Assembly (NCBI RefSeq): GCF_003963535.1
Contig: NZ_CP034539.1
Span: 5,022,001-5,086,000 of the forward strand
Reading direction: 5' to 3'
Origin: Streptomyces cyaneochromogenes
GTDB lineage: Bacteria > Actinomycetota > Actinomycetes > Streptomycetales > Streptomycetaceae
Length of the DNA stretch: 64,000 nucleotides
This document shows, one piece after another, positions 40,983 through 49,165 of the stretch. The notes under the pieces were generated by a model. That model saw only the letters and a list, made by a program, of their open reading frames with translations, did no database searches and was not told the origin of the DNA. Made by a program: the position numbers and the translations under genes. The stretch's first letter is position 1. Each line of letters opens with the position of its first letter.

Positions 40983-43900
40983 CTACGCCGTCCCCACCAG
41001 AAGGTCCGCCTGCTCCTCCCGCGCCAGCATCCCGCGCAACGGCCCGTCCGCAGCGGCCAGCTCCGCGAACGTGCCCCGCTGCACCACACGCCCCTCGTCC
41101 AGGACGACCACCTCGTCCACTGCCGCCAGCCCGGCCAGCCGGTGGGTGATCAGCAGGGTCGTTCGGCCCTCGGTCGCCGCCAGCAGATCGGCGGTGAGGG
41201 CGTCCGCGGTCGGCAGGTCCAGGTGCTCGGCGGGCTCGTCGAGGACGAGGACGGGGAAGTCGGCGAGCAGGGCGCGGGCCAGCGCGAGCCGCTGCCGCTG
41301 CCCGCCCGACAGCCGTGCCCCGTGCTCGCCCACAAGCGTGTCGAGCCCGTCGGGTAGACCGTCGGCCCAGTCGAGCAGCCGGGCACGCTCGAGGGCGTCG
41401 CGCAGCGCGTCCTCGGTGGCGTCCTTCCTGGCGAGGAGCAGGTTCTCCCGTACGGAGCTGTCGAAGAGGTGCGCGTCCTGGGCGCACAGCCCGACGAGCC
41501 GCCGTACGTCGTCGCCGTCCAGCGCGTACGCGTCCACGCCACCCAGCGTGTACGAGCCCGCATCGGCGTCCAGGAAGCGCAGCAGCGTCTGCGCCAGCGT
41601 CGTCTTGCCGGACCCGGACGGCCCGACCACGGCGATCCGGCGGCCTTCCTCCAGGGTCAGGTCGAGGCCGGCGAGCGCGTCCCGGTCCTGCCCCGCGTGG
41701 CGGGCCGTCAGGCCCCTGACGGCGACCGGGAAGGGCGACGCGGGCGCCTGCCGCGGCCGCTCGGGCTCCCGTACGGGTTCGGGGGCGTCCAGGACCTCGT
41801 ACACGCGCTCCGCGCTCTTGCGCACCCGCTGCCGGTACTGCACGGCGAGCGGCAGGCTCAGAACGGCCTCGAAGGCGGCCAGCGGGGTGAGGACGACGAC
41901 CGCCATCGTCACGCCGCCCAGGCGCCCGTCGGCGACCGCCTGGGCGCCCACGAGGGCGGTGGCGGCAACGGTGAGCCCGGAGATCAGTGCGGTGAGTCCG
42001 TCGCCGAGCGCGGTGGCCGTGGCGGCGCGCTCGGCGATCCGGGTGAGCGTCCGGTCGGCGCGCCGCGCTTCGGCCGTACGGCCGGGCAGGGCGCCGGCCA
42101 CGGTCAGCTCGGCGGTGCCGGTGAGCAGATTCGTCACGCGTGTCGCGAGCACTCCCCGGGCGGGGGCCAGCCTGCGCTCGGCGCGGCGGGCGACGGCGCC
42201 GGTGACGAGCGGGACTCCGGCACCGGCCGCCAGCAGCCCGACGGCGAGCACGGCACCGGCCTCGGGCAGCAGCCAGGCGGTGAAGCCGACGGCACCGGCG
42301 GACACGACGGTCGCGGCAGCGGCGGGCAACAGCCACCGCAGCCAGTAGTCCTGCAGCGCGTCCACATCGGCGACGAGCCGTGAGAGCAGATCGCCCCGCC
42401 GTGTGCTCCGCAGCCCGGCGGGCGCCAGGCTCTCCAGCCGCCGGTACACGGCGACCCGGGTGTCGGCCAGCATCCGCAGCACGGCGTCGTGCGACACCAG
42501 CCGCTCCGCGTACCGGAACACGGCCCGCCCGATACCGAAGGCCCTGGTCGCCGTCACAGCCACCATCAGGTAAAGCACAGGCGGCTGCTGCGAGGCCCGC
42601 GAGATGAGCCACCCCGAGGTGGCCATGAGCCCGACAGCGCTGCCGAGCGCGAGGCTTCCGAGCAGCAGCGCGAGGGCGAGGCGGCCACGCCGGGGACCGG
42701 ACATGGCGCGGACACGGGCGAGGACACCCTGGGCGTCCGTCGTGAGCGACATGGCCTCGGCGTCATCCGCGGCCGAACCGCCGTGCACGCCCTGCTCGAT
42801 CGGCCGGGCAACGGACACCTTGGGCAGGCCTTCCGCCGGCACAGGTGCCTCGGCTTCCGCGAGCCGTACGACGCGGTCCGCCACCCCCAGCAGGGCCGGC
42901 CGGTGCACCACCAGCAGCACAGTCCGCCCCACCGCCAGCCTCCGCACGGCCTCCACGACCTCGGCCTCGGTGGCCCCGTCGAGCGCGGCCGTCGGCTCGT
43001 CGAGCAGCAGGACAGGCCGGTCAGCGAGGAACGCCCGGGCCAGCGCGAGCCGCTGCCGCTGCCCCGCCGACAGCCCGGCCCCGTCCTCGCCCAGCACGGT
43101 GTCGACGCCCTGGGACAACGCGTCCACGAACTCCAGCGCCCCGGCGTCCCCCAGCGCCTGGCGCACGGCGGCGTCGTCCGCGTCCGGGCGCGCCAGCCGT
43201 ACGTTCTCGGCGATCGTCCCGGCGTACAGGTGCGGCCGCTGCGGCACCCAGGCGATCCGCGAGCGCCACTCCTCCAGATCGACCTCGGCGAGATCGGCTC
43301 CCCCGACCAGCACACGCCCCTCGGCCGGCCGAACGAACCCCAACAGCACGTTCAGCAGAGTCGACTTGCCCGCGCCGCTCGGCCCGACGAGTGCGACCGT
43401 CTCCCCGGGCGCGACGGCGAAGGACACGTCCGACACGGCCTCGGCGGACCGCCCGGGGAAGCGGACCGAGACGCCCTCGAACCCGAATGACACCGTCCCC
43501 GCCGGCACCGCCGCGGTACCCGCCACCGGCACCGGAGTCTCCAGCACTTCGAAGATCTCCTCGGCGGCCGACAGCCCTTCGGCCGCCGCGTGGTACTGCG
43601 CACCCACCTGGCGCAGCGGCAGATAGGCCTCGGGGGCCAACACGAGGATGACCAGGCCGTCGTACAGATGCATCTCGCCATGGACGAGCCGCATGCCGAT
43701 CGTCACGGCGACCAGTGCCACGGAGAGCGTCGAGAGCAGTTCCAAGGCGAAGGAGGAGATGAAGGCGATCCGCAGCGTCTTCATGGTGGCCTTGCGGTAC
43801 TCGCCGGTGATCCGCCGGATCGACTCGGCCTGCGCCTTGGCCCGCCCGAACACCTTCAGGGTCGGCAGCCCGGCGACCACGTCCAGGAAGTGCCCGGACA

Positions 43901-44495
43901 GCCGGGACAGCAGCCGCCACTGGTGATCCATGCGGGACTGCGTGGCCCAGCCGATCAGCATCATGAAGATCGGAATGAGCGGCAGGGTGCCGACGATGAT
44001 GGCCGCCGAGACCCAGTCCTCGGTCACGATCCGCGCCAGCACCGCCACCGGCACGACCACGGCGAGCCCCAACTGCGGCAGATAGCGCGAGAAGTAGTCG
44101 TCGAGGGCATCGACTCCCCGCGTGGCGAGGGCGACCAGCGATCCGGTCCGCTGTCCGCTCAGCCAACCGGGCCCCAGCTCGGCCGCCCGCTCCAGCAGCC
44201 GCCCCCGCAGCTCCGACTTCACGGCCGCGCCGGCACGGTGTGCGGCGAGCTCGGTGAGCCACGCGACCACTGCGCGACCGACCGCGACGGCCGCCAACAG
44301 CAGTAGGGGAGTGCTCAGTTCAGCGGCGGACATCCCGTGTTGGAACGCCCCCACCACCGCCTCGGCGATGAGCATCGCCTGGACGATGACCAGCCCGGCA
44401 CTTACGGCGCCCAGGCCGACGACCGCGATCAGGAAGAGGCGAGTGGCTCGGGCGTAACGGAGGAGGCGCGGATCGATCGGTTTCACGTGAAACAT
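40983..44495 (-). CDS. cydDC: Fused CydD-CydC thiol reductant ABC exporter
   Basis: About 1170 residues: a CydD-like half (six helices, then ATPase with GPSGAGKSTLL, signature LSAGQRQRLALA, Walker B VLLLDEPTAALD) is joined to a CydC-like half (six helices, then GPSGSGKTTLA, LSGGQRQRLALA, VLVLDEPAEHLD). In other bacteria these are two proteins; the fusion is usual in Streptomyces. The exporter moves glutathione, cysteine or heme-related thiols needed for cytochrome bd assembly. The ATG at 44495 (MFHVKPIDPRLL) was used; the GTG at 44486 has better spacing from AAGGG and may be the true start. A parS palindrome overlaps the first codons. The gene follows cydB in the operon. Confidence 0.95.
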   Translation of the reverse strand: MFHVKPIDPRLLRYARATRLFLIAVVGLGAVSAGLVIVQAMLIAEAVVGAFQHGMSAAELSTPLLLLAAVAVGRAVVAWLTELAAHRAGAAVKSELRGRLLERAAELGPGWLSGQRTGSLVALATRGVDALDDYFSRYLPQLGLAVVVPVAVLARIVTEDWVSAAIIVGTLPLIPIFMMLIGWATQSRMDHQWRLLSRLSGHFLDVVAGLPTLKVFGRAKAQAESIRRITGEYRKATMKTLRIAFISSFALELLSTLSVALVAVTIGMRLVHGEMHLYDGLVILVLAPEAYLPLRQVGAQYHAAAEGLSAAEEIFEVLETPVPVAGTAAVPAGTVSFGFEGVSVRFPGRSAEAVSDVSFAVAPGETVALVGPSGAGKSTLLNVLLGFVRPAEGRVLVGGADLAEVDLEEWRSRIAWVPQRPHLYAGTIAENVRLARPDADDAAVRQALGDAGALEFVDALSQGVDTVLGEDGAGLSAGQRQRLALARAFLADRPVLLLDEPTAALDGATEAEVVEAVRRLAVGRTVLLVVHRPALLGVADRVVRLAEAEAPVPAEGLPKVSVARPIEQGVHGGSAADDAEAMSLTTDAQGVLARVRAMSGPRRGRLALALLLGSLALGSAVGLMATSGWLISRASQQPPVLYLMVAVTATRAFGIGRAVFRYAERLVSHDAVLRMLADTRVAVYRRLESLAPAGLRSTRRGDLLSRLVADVDALQDYWLRWLLPAAAATVVSAGAVGFTAWLLPEAGAVLAVGLLAAGAGVPLVTGAVARRAERRLAPARGVLATRVTNLLTGTAELTVAGALPGRTAEARRADRTLTRIAERAATATALGDGLTALISGLTVAATALVGAQAVADGRLGGVTMAVVVLTPLAAFEAVLSLPLAVQYRQRVRKSAERVYEVLDAPEPVREPERPRQAPASPFPVAVRGLTARHAGQDRDALAGLDLTLEEGRRIAVVGPSGSGKTTLAQTLLRFLDADAGSYTLGGVDAYALDGDDVRRLVGLCAQDAHLFDSSVRENLLLARKDATEDALRDALERARLLDWADGLPDGLDTLVGEHGARLSGGQRQRLALARALLADFPVLVLDEPAEHLDLPTADALTADLLAATEGRTTLLITHRLAGLAAVDEVVVLDEGRVVQRGTFAELAAADGPLRGMLAREEQADLLVGTA
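44480..44493. promoter_or_regulatory. parS site (perfect), in the first codons of cydDC
   Basis: GTTTCACGTGAAAC exactly matches the Streptomyces ParB palindrome. It encodes the FHVK residues of the cydDC N-terminus if translation starts at 44495. Confidence 0.9.
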
Positions 44496-44517
44496 GCCCT
44501 TCGGTCCAGGGCGGGGT

Positions 44518-44531
44518 GTTTCACGTGAAAC
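44518..44531. promoter_or_regulatory. parS site (perfect), cydB-cydDC gap
   Basis: GTTTCACGTGAAAC, extended to the full 16-base TGTTTCACGTGAAACA at 44517-44532. Its centre is 38 bases from that of the other perfect site at 44480, so two ParB dimers could load side by side. Confidence 0.92.
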
Positions 44532-44558
44532 AACGTGAACCACCCCGCTACAGCGGAC

Positions 44559-45578
44559 TCAGTGCGCGGATCCCGCAGCGGCGTCCGCGGCGATGTGCTG
44601 CGTGCCGATCCGCTTGCGGAACACCCAGTAGGTCCAGCCCTGGTAGAGCATGACGATCGGCGTGGCGATGACCGCGCACCACGTCATGATCTTCAGGGTG
44701 TACGGGCTCGACGAGGCGTTGGTGACCGTGAGGCTCCACGCGTCATTGAGCGAGGACGGCATGACGTTCGGGAAGAGCGTCAGGAACAGCATCGCCACGG
44801 CGGCCACAATGGTGACGCCGGAGAAGGCGAACGACCATCCCTCACGCCCGGCCTGGTTCGCCGCCAGCGCCGCCACCAGCGCGACGACAGCGACCACGAG
44901 CGCGACCAGACTCTGGCCGTCACCGTTCTCGACCTGCGTCCAGAGCAGGAAGACCAGCGCCAGCACCGCGGTGGCGAGGCCGACGAACAGAGCCAGCCTC
45001 CGCGCCCGCTCCCGGATCTCGCCGACGGTCTTGAGTGCGGTGAACACCGCGCCGTGGAAGGTGAACAGCGTCAGTGTCACCAGACCGCCGAGGAGCGCGT
45101 ACGGGTTGAGCAGGTCCAGGACGGTGCCGACGTATTCATGATTCTGGTCGATCTTCACGCCCCGCACGATGTTGGCGAAGGCCACACCCCACAGGAACGC
45201 CGGAATCAGCGAGCACCAGAAGATCGCGTGCTCCCAGTTGCGCTGCCAGTTCTCCTCGGGCCGCTTCGCCCGGTACTCGAAGGCGACGCCCCGGACGATC
45301 AGGCAGACCAGGATGAGCAGCAGCGGGAGATAGAAGCCGGAGAAGAGCGTGGCGTACCACTCGGGGAAGGCGGCGAAGGTGGCACCGCCGGCCGAGAGCA
45401 GCCACACCTCGTTGCCGTCCCACACAGGACCGATGGTGTTGATCAGCACCCGCTTCTCGGGCCGGTTACGGGCGAGCAGCTTGGTGAGGACACCGACCCC
45501 GAAGTCGAAGCCCTCCAGGAAGAAGTAGCCGATCCACAGGACGGCGATCAGGACGAACCAGACGTCGTGAAGTTCCAT
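44559..45578 (-). CDS. cydB: Cytochrome bd oxidase subunit II
   Basis: 339-residue integral membrane subunit with about eight hydrophobic segments. The N-terminal WFVLIAVLWIGYFFLEGFDFGVG, IGPVWDGNEVWLL and FSGFYLPL segments are characteristic of CydB. With CydA it forms the quinol oxidase that reduces O2 with high affinity. The start ATG lies 20 bases after the cydA stop, and cydDC follows 63 bases downstream, so cydA-cydB-cydDC form one operon controlled from the Rex site upstream of cydA. No CydX-like small subunit is visible. Confidence 0.96.
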   Translation of the reverse strand: MELHDVWFVLIAVLWIGYFFLEGFDFGVGVLTKLLARNRPEKRVLINTIGPVWDGNEVWLLSAGGATFAAFPEWYATLFSGFYLPLLLILVCLIVRGVAFEYRAKRPEENWQRNWEHAIFWCSLIPAFLWGVAFANIVRGVKIDQNHEYVGTVLDLLNPYALLGGLVTLTLFTFHGAVFTALKTVGEIRERARRLALFVGLATAVLALVFLLWTQVENGDGQSLVALVVAVVALVAALAANQAGREGWSFAFSGVTIVAAVAMLFLTLFPNVMPSSLNDAWSLTVTNASSSPYTLKIMTWCAVIATPIVMLYQGWTYWVFRKRIGTQHIAADAAAGSAH

Positions 45579-45598
45579 GACTGTGCAGCTCCCTCGGC

Positions 45599-47107
45599 CT
45601 AGTACGAGAAGGCCATCGGCTTGTCGGCGTCACGGGAGTCGCCGCCGATCTTCGTGGGCGGGTTCAGGTCGGCTTCCGTCAGCTCGGGCGGGCCGGCCTT
45701 GACGTACTTCGCGAGGAGCTTGACCTCGACGACGGCGAGGATGGCGTAGAGCGTGGTGAAGACGATCATCGAGGTGAGGACCTCGCCCTGGGAGACGCCG
45801 GGGGAGACCGCGTCACGAGTGCGCAGGACGCCGTAGACGACCCAGGGCTGACGGCCCATCTCGGTGAAGATCCAGCCCCAGGAGTTGGCAATCAGCGGGA
45901 AGGCAAGCGTCCAGATCGCGATGCGCCAGTACCACTTGGTCAGCTTCGGGCCGAGCGCCTTGTTCGGGAGCAGAACCAGATGCGGCACCTCGTCGTCGCC
46001 GACCCTCAGGTGCTGCGGCAGCATGAACTTCTTGCGGGTCAGCCAGAGTCCGATCAGGCCGATGGTGAACGACGCCATGCCGAAGCCGATCATCCAGCGG
46101 AAGCCCCAGTAGGCGACGGGGATGTTGGGCCGGTAGTCGCCGGGGCCGTACTTCTCCTGCTCGGCCTTGTTGACGTCGTTGATGCCGGGGACGTACGAGG
46201 AGAAGTCGTCCTTGGCCAGGAAGGACAGCAGGCCCGGAATCTCTATCGCGACCTTGTTGTGGCCCTTGTCGACGTCGCCGACGGCGAAGACCGAGAAGGG
46301 CGCCGGCTCCTCTCCGTCCCACAGCGCCTCGGCCGCGGCCATCTTCATCGGCTGCTGCTCGTACATGATCTTGCCGAGGACATCGCCGCTGATCGCGGTG
46401 AGCATGCCGCCGATGACCACGGTGACCAGGCCGAGCCGCAGCGAGGTCTTCATGTCGCCGATGTGCTTCTTGCGGAGCAGGTGGAAGGCGGAGATGCCGA
46501 CCATGAACGCGCCGCCGGTGAGGAAGGCCGCCGACAGGGTGTGGAAGGCCTGGGCGAGCGCGGTGTTCTGGGTCAGCACGAGCCAGAAGTCGGTGAGCTC
46601 AGCCCGCCCCTTCGCCTCGTTGATCCGGTAGCCGACGGGGTGCTGCATCCACGAGTTGGCCGCGAGGATGAAGTACGCCGACAGAATGGTGCCGATGGAG
46701 ACCATCCACATACAGGCCAGGTGGATCTTCTTGGGCAGCTTGTCCCAGCCGAAGATCCACAGGCCGATGAAGGTGGACTCGAAGAAGAAGGCGATCAGAG
46801 CCTCGAAGGCGAGCGGGGCGCCGAAGACGTCACCGACGAAGCGGGAGTAGTCGGACCAGTTCATGCCGAACTGGAACTCCTGCACGATGCCGGTGACCAC
46901 ACCCATCGCGATGTTGATCAGGAAGAGCTTGCCCCAGAACTTCGTCGCTCTGAGGTACTTCTCCTTCTCCGTGCGCACCCACGCGGTCTGCAGCCCGGCC
47001 GTGAGGGCGGCCAGGGAGATCGTCAGAGGGACGAACAGAAAGTGGTAGACGGTGGTGATACCGAACTGCCAGCGCGCCAGAGTCTCCGGCGCCAAAGCCA
47101 GGTCCAC
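45599..47107 (-). CDS. cydA: Cytochrome bd oxidase subunit I
   Basis: 502-residue membrane subunit carrying haems b558, b595 and d. The axial His near residue 19 lies in TTVYHFLFVPLT, and NWSDYSRFVGDVFGAPLAFEALIAFF is the conserved haem b595 region. GRQPWVVYGVLRT is the conserved C-terminal segment. The quinol-binding Q loop is short, as in Gram-positive bacteria. The GTG at 47107 follows AAGGAG by 7 bases. It is first in the operon, and a perfect Rex operator ends 23 bases upstream of the start, so expression should rise when NADH accumulates under low oxygen. Confidence 0.97.
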   Translation of the reverse strand: MDLALAPETLARWQFGITTVYHFLFVPLTISLAALTAGLQTAWVRTEKEKYLRATKFWGKLFLINIAMGVVTGIVQEFQFGMNWSDYSRFVGDVFGAPLAFEALIAFFFESTFIGLWIFGWDKLPKKIHLACMWMVSIGTILSAYFILAANSWMQHPVGYRINEAKGRAELTDFWLVLTQNTALAQAFHTLSAAFLTGGAFMVGISAFHLLRKKHIGDMKTSLRLGLVTVVIGGMLTAISGDVLGKIMYEQQPMKMAAAEALWDGEEPAPFSVFAVGDVDKGHNKVAIEIPGLLSFLAKDDFSSYVPGINDVNKAEQEKYGPGDYRPNIPVAYWGFRWMIGFGMASFTIGLIGLWLTRKKFMLPQHLRVGDDEVPHLVLLPNKALGPKLTKWYWRIAIWTLAFPLIANSWGWIFTEMGRQPWVVYGVLRTRDAVSPGVSQGEVLTSMIVFTTLYAILAVVEVKLLAKYVKAGPPELTEADLNPPTKIGGDSRDADKPMAFSY

Positions 47108-47129
47108 GTCGCCGCTCCTTACCTACGCT

Positions 47130-47145
47130 TGTGAAAGCGTTCACA
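47130..47145. promoter_or_regulatory. Rex operator upstream of cydA
   Basis: TGTGAAAGCGTTCACA is a perfect 6-base inverted repeat with a 4-base spacer (TGTGAA-N4-TTCACA), the Rex binding consensus, located where the cydA promoter is expected. In S. coelicolor Rex represses the cyd operon until NADH/NAD+ rises. Confidence 0.92.
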
Positions 47146-47223
47146 TTCACAAGCAATTATGCAGCACCGGTACTCCGGCCCACGAGGGGGGGTCCCTCCC
47201 GACATCAACCCCTTGGCGCGAAC

Positions 47224-47240
47224 TTCAACATATTGTTGAA
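47224..47240. promoter_or_regulatory. 17-base palindrome, likely operator of the cyclophilin-like gene
   Basis: TTCAACATATTGTTGAA has perfect 7-base arms around TAT and ends 8 bases before the ATG at 47249. It includes a TATTGT that could be the -10 element, so a bound repressor would block transcription. Form and size suit a GntR- or MarR-type regulator; none is encoded next to it. Confidence 0.65.
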
Positions 47241-47248
47241 TCGAGGGC

Positions 47249-47641
47249 ATGCAGACACACCGACCACAGCAGATCCGAATCTCCTGGCCGGCGGGACACC
47301 TCACCGCAACCCTCGACGACACCCCGACCACGCAGGCCCTCGCCAAGGCCCTGCCCCTCGCCTCCACCGCCCGCACCTGGGGCGAGGAGGTCTACTTCGA
47401 CACGGGCGTCACCGTTCCACGTGAAACCAACGCCCGGCAGGTCGTCGACCCCGGCACGGTCGCCTTCTGGACGGACGGCGACGCGCTCGCCCTCCCCTAC
47501 GGGCCCACGCCGATCTCGCGGGGCGACGAATGCCGCCTCGCGAGTCCGTGCAACGTCCTGGGACGCCTCGACGGCGACCCCCGGGTCCTGGCCACGGTGC
47601 GCGACGGTGACCCCGTACGCGTGGAACTCGTAGACGCCTGA
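47249..47641 (+). CDS. Cyclophilin-like fold protein
   Basis: 130-residue protein resembling the TM1367-like cyclophilin fold family (RISWPAGHLTATLDDTPTTQALAKALPL, then WGEEVYFDTG, PGTVAFWTDGDALALPYGPTP). These proteins lack proven prolyl isomerase activity and their function is not known. It is divergent from cydA with the palindrome at 47224-47240 next to its start, and converges on hisC with 16 bases between. A one-mismatch parS site lies inside the gene. Coding quality is high throughout. Confidence 0.82.
   Translation: MQTHRPQQIRISWPAGHLTATLDDTPTTQALAKALPLASTARTWGEEVYFDTGVTVPRETNARQVVDPGTVAFWTDGDALALPYGPTPISRGDECRLASPCNVLGRLDGDPRVLATVRDGDPVRVELVDA
47414..47427. promoter_or_regulatory. 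parS-like site inside the cyclophilin-like gene (one mismatch)
   Basis: GTTCCACGTGAAAC differs from parS by one base in the left arm. It encodes VPRET within the gene. Confidence 0.5.
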
Positions 47642-47657
47642 CCCTGCTCGCGGAGTC

Positions 47658-48737
47658 CTACAGCTCCTTCTGGAACCCTTCCGCCACCTTCAGGAAGATG
47701 TCGTTCGCCTCGACCTCTCCGATCGTCACCCGCACACCCTCGCCCGGGAACGGCCGGACCACCACGCCGTGCTGCTCGCACGCGGCCGCGAAGTCGACCG
47801 TGCGCTCCCCCAGTCGCAGCCACACGAAGTTGGCCTGGGTCTCGGGCACCGTCCAGCCCTGGGCACGCAGCCCGTCGACCACGCGGCTGCGCTCGCCCAC
47901 CAACGAGCCGACCCGTCCGAGCAGTTCGTCCTCCGCGCGCAGCGAGGCGATGGCCGCGTCCTGCGCGAGCTGGCTCACCCCGAAGGGCACCGCCGTCTTG
48001 CGCAGCGCCGCGGCGACCGGCTCCTGGGCGATCGCGAAACCGACACGGAGACCGGCGAGGCCGTATGCCTTGGAGAACGTCCGCAGGACGCACACGTTCG
48101 GCCGCTCACGGTAGATCTCGACACCGTCCGGCACCTCGGGATCACGAATGAACTCGCGGTACGCCTCGTCGAGCACCACCAGCACATCGCCGGGCACCCG
48201 GTCGAGGAACCGCTCCAGCTCGGCCCGCCTCACGACGGTGCCCGTCGGGTTGTTGGGGTTGCAGACGAAGATCATCCTGGTGCGGTCGGTGATGGCGGCG
48301 GCCATCGCGTCCAGGTCGTGCACATCACCCGGCGTCAGCGGGACCTTCACCGAGGTGGCGCCGCTGATCTGCGTGATGATCGGGTACGCCTCGAAGGACC
48401 GCCAGGCGTAGATGACCTCGTCGCCGGGCCCGGAGGTGGCCTGGATCAGCTGCTGCGCGACACCGACCGAACCGGTGCCGGTGGCCACATGGGAGGCCGG
48501 GACGCCGAAGCGCTCGGCCAGCTCGTTCATCAGCCCCGTACACATCATGTCCGGGTAGCGGTTGAACGACGAGGCGGCGGCCGTCACGGACTCCATCACG
48601 CCGGGCAGCGGCGGATAGGGGTTCTCGTTCGAGGACAGCTTGTAGGCCACCGGACCACCCGCCGCGGCAGGCTTGCCGGGCTTATAGGTGGGGATCCCCT
48701 CCAGCTCGGCGCGCAGCTTGGGGCTCGTCTCGCTCAC
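47658..48737 (-). CDS. hisC: Histidinol-phosphate aminotransferase
   Basis: 359-residue fold-I PLP aminotransferase that makes L-histidinol phosphate from imidazole acetol-phosphate in histidine synthesis. Features are [15 protein letters not shown] at the N-terminus, [19 protein letters not shown] and the PLP lysine in [15 protein letters not shown]. The GTG at 48737 ([16 protein letters not shown]) follows AGGAGG at good spacing and gives the usual length; the frame is open upstream but lacks a start site. It is isolated from other his genes. HisC enzymes of this branch may also act on aromatic amino acids, and pheA lies about 22 kb away. Confidence 0.92.
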   Translation of the reverse strand: MSETSPKLRAELEGIPTYKPGKPAAAGGPVAYKLSSNENPYPPLPGVMESVTAAASSFNRYPDMMCTGLMNELAERFGVPASHVATGTGSVGVAQQLIQATSGPGDEVIYAWRSFEAYPIITQISGATSVKVPLTPGDVHDLDAMAAAITDRTRMIFVCNPNNPTGTVVRRAELERFLDRVPGDVLVVLDEAYREFIRDPEVPDGVEIYRERPNVCVLRTFSKAYGLAGLRVGFAIAQEPVAAALRKTAVPFGVSQLAQDAAIASLRAEDELLGRVGSLVGERSRVVDGLRAQGWTVPETQANFVWLRLGERTVDFAAACEQHGVVVRPFPGEGVRVTIGEVEANDIFLKVAEGFQKEL

Positions 48738-49083
48738 CGCAGTCCTCCTCGCGACCACCGGCGGCCCGTCATCACCGCCGGCTCCAATACTCCTCACCTT
48801 ATGAGGATTCCCCGCCGATGCGTACAGGTGAGACGCCTTCGACTGCGGACCCCTTCTGTCACACCTGCATCAGGGGCATCACCGTACGAAGCTGTACGAA
48901 TTAGGGGGCGCATCACACATATATCTACGCGCCGGTGGCTCACTCCGTGGCGCGCATCCCTCGTGAAGGTGAGTTGAGACCTCTTCGAAACATCGGGCAC
49001 TTGGCAGGCCCATACGTGCCGACAAGTCAGGTCCTACTATTGGATCGTTCAACTCCCTTGCTTTCCAAGGACTTTGACGCCCC

Positions 49084-49146
49084 ATGACCTTGCAGAAACG
49101 TGCCTGTCAACGCGTGCATATGCGTCCGCACTACCCCACCGGATGA
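49084..49146 (+). CDS. Candidate 20-residue leader peptide upstream of LacI gene
   Basis: ATG at 49084 to TGA at 49146 encodes MTLQKRACQRVHMRPHYPTG, a basic peptide with the flavour of actinobacterial leader peptides. AAGGA lies 12 bases upstream and a TACTAT -10-like element at 49035-49040. The stop lies just before the second TACTAT that may drive the LacI gene. Tentative. Confidence 0.35.
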   Translation: MTLQKRACQRVHMRPHYPTG

Positions 49147-49150
49147 GCCC

Positions 49151-49156
49151 TACTAT
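49151..49156 (+). promoter_or_regulatory. -10 element of a probably leaderless LacI gene (TACTAT)
   Basis: TACTAT fits TANNNT well and ends 9 bases before the ATG at 49166. No ribosome binding site precedes that ATG. Confidence 0.5.
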
Positions 49157-49165
49157 CGGCTCGCC

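Larger units (their letters stand above)
48738..49165. other. Divergent hisC/LacI gap with promoter-like elements
   Basis: 428 bases. TACTAT occurs twice in a CCTACTAT context, at 49035-49040 and at 49151-49156. Between them lies a possible 20-codon leader reading frame (49084-49146). The part next to hisC is ordinary and holds nothing else I can name. Confidence 0.5.
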
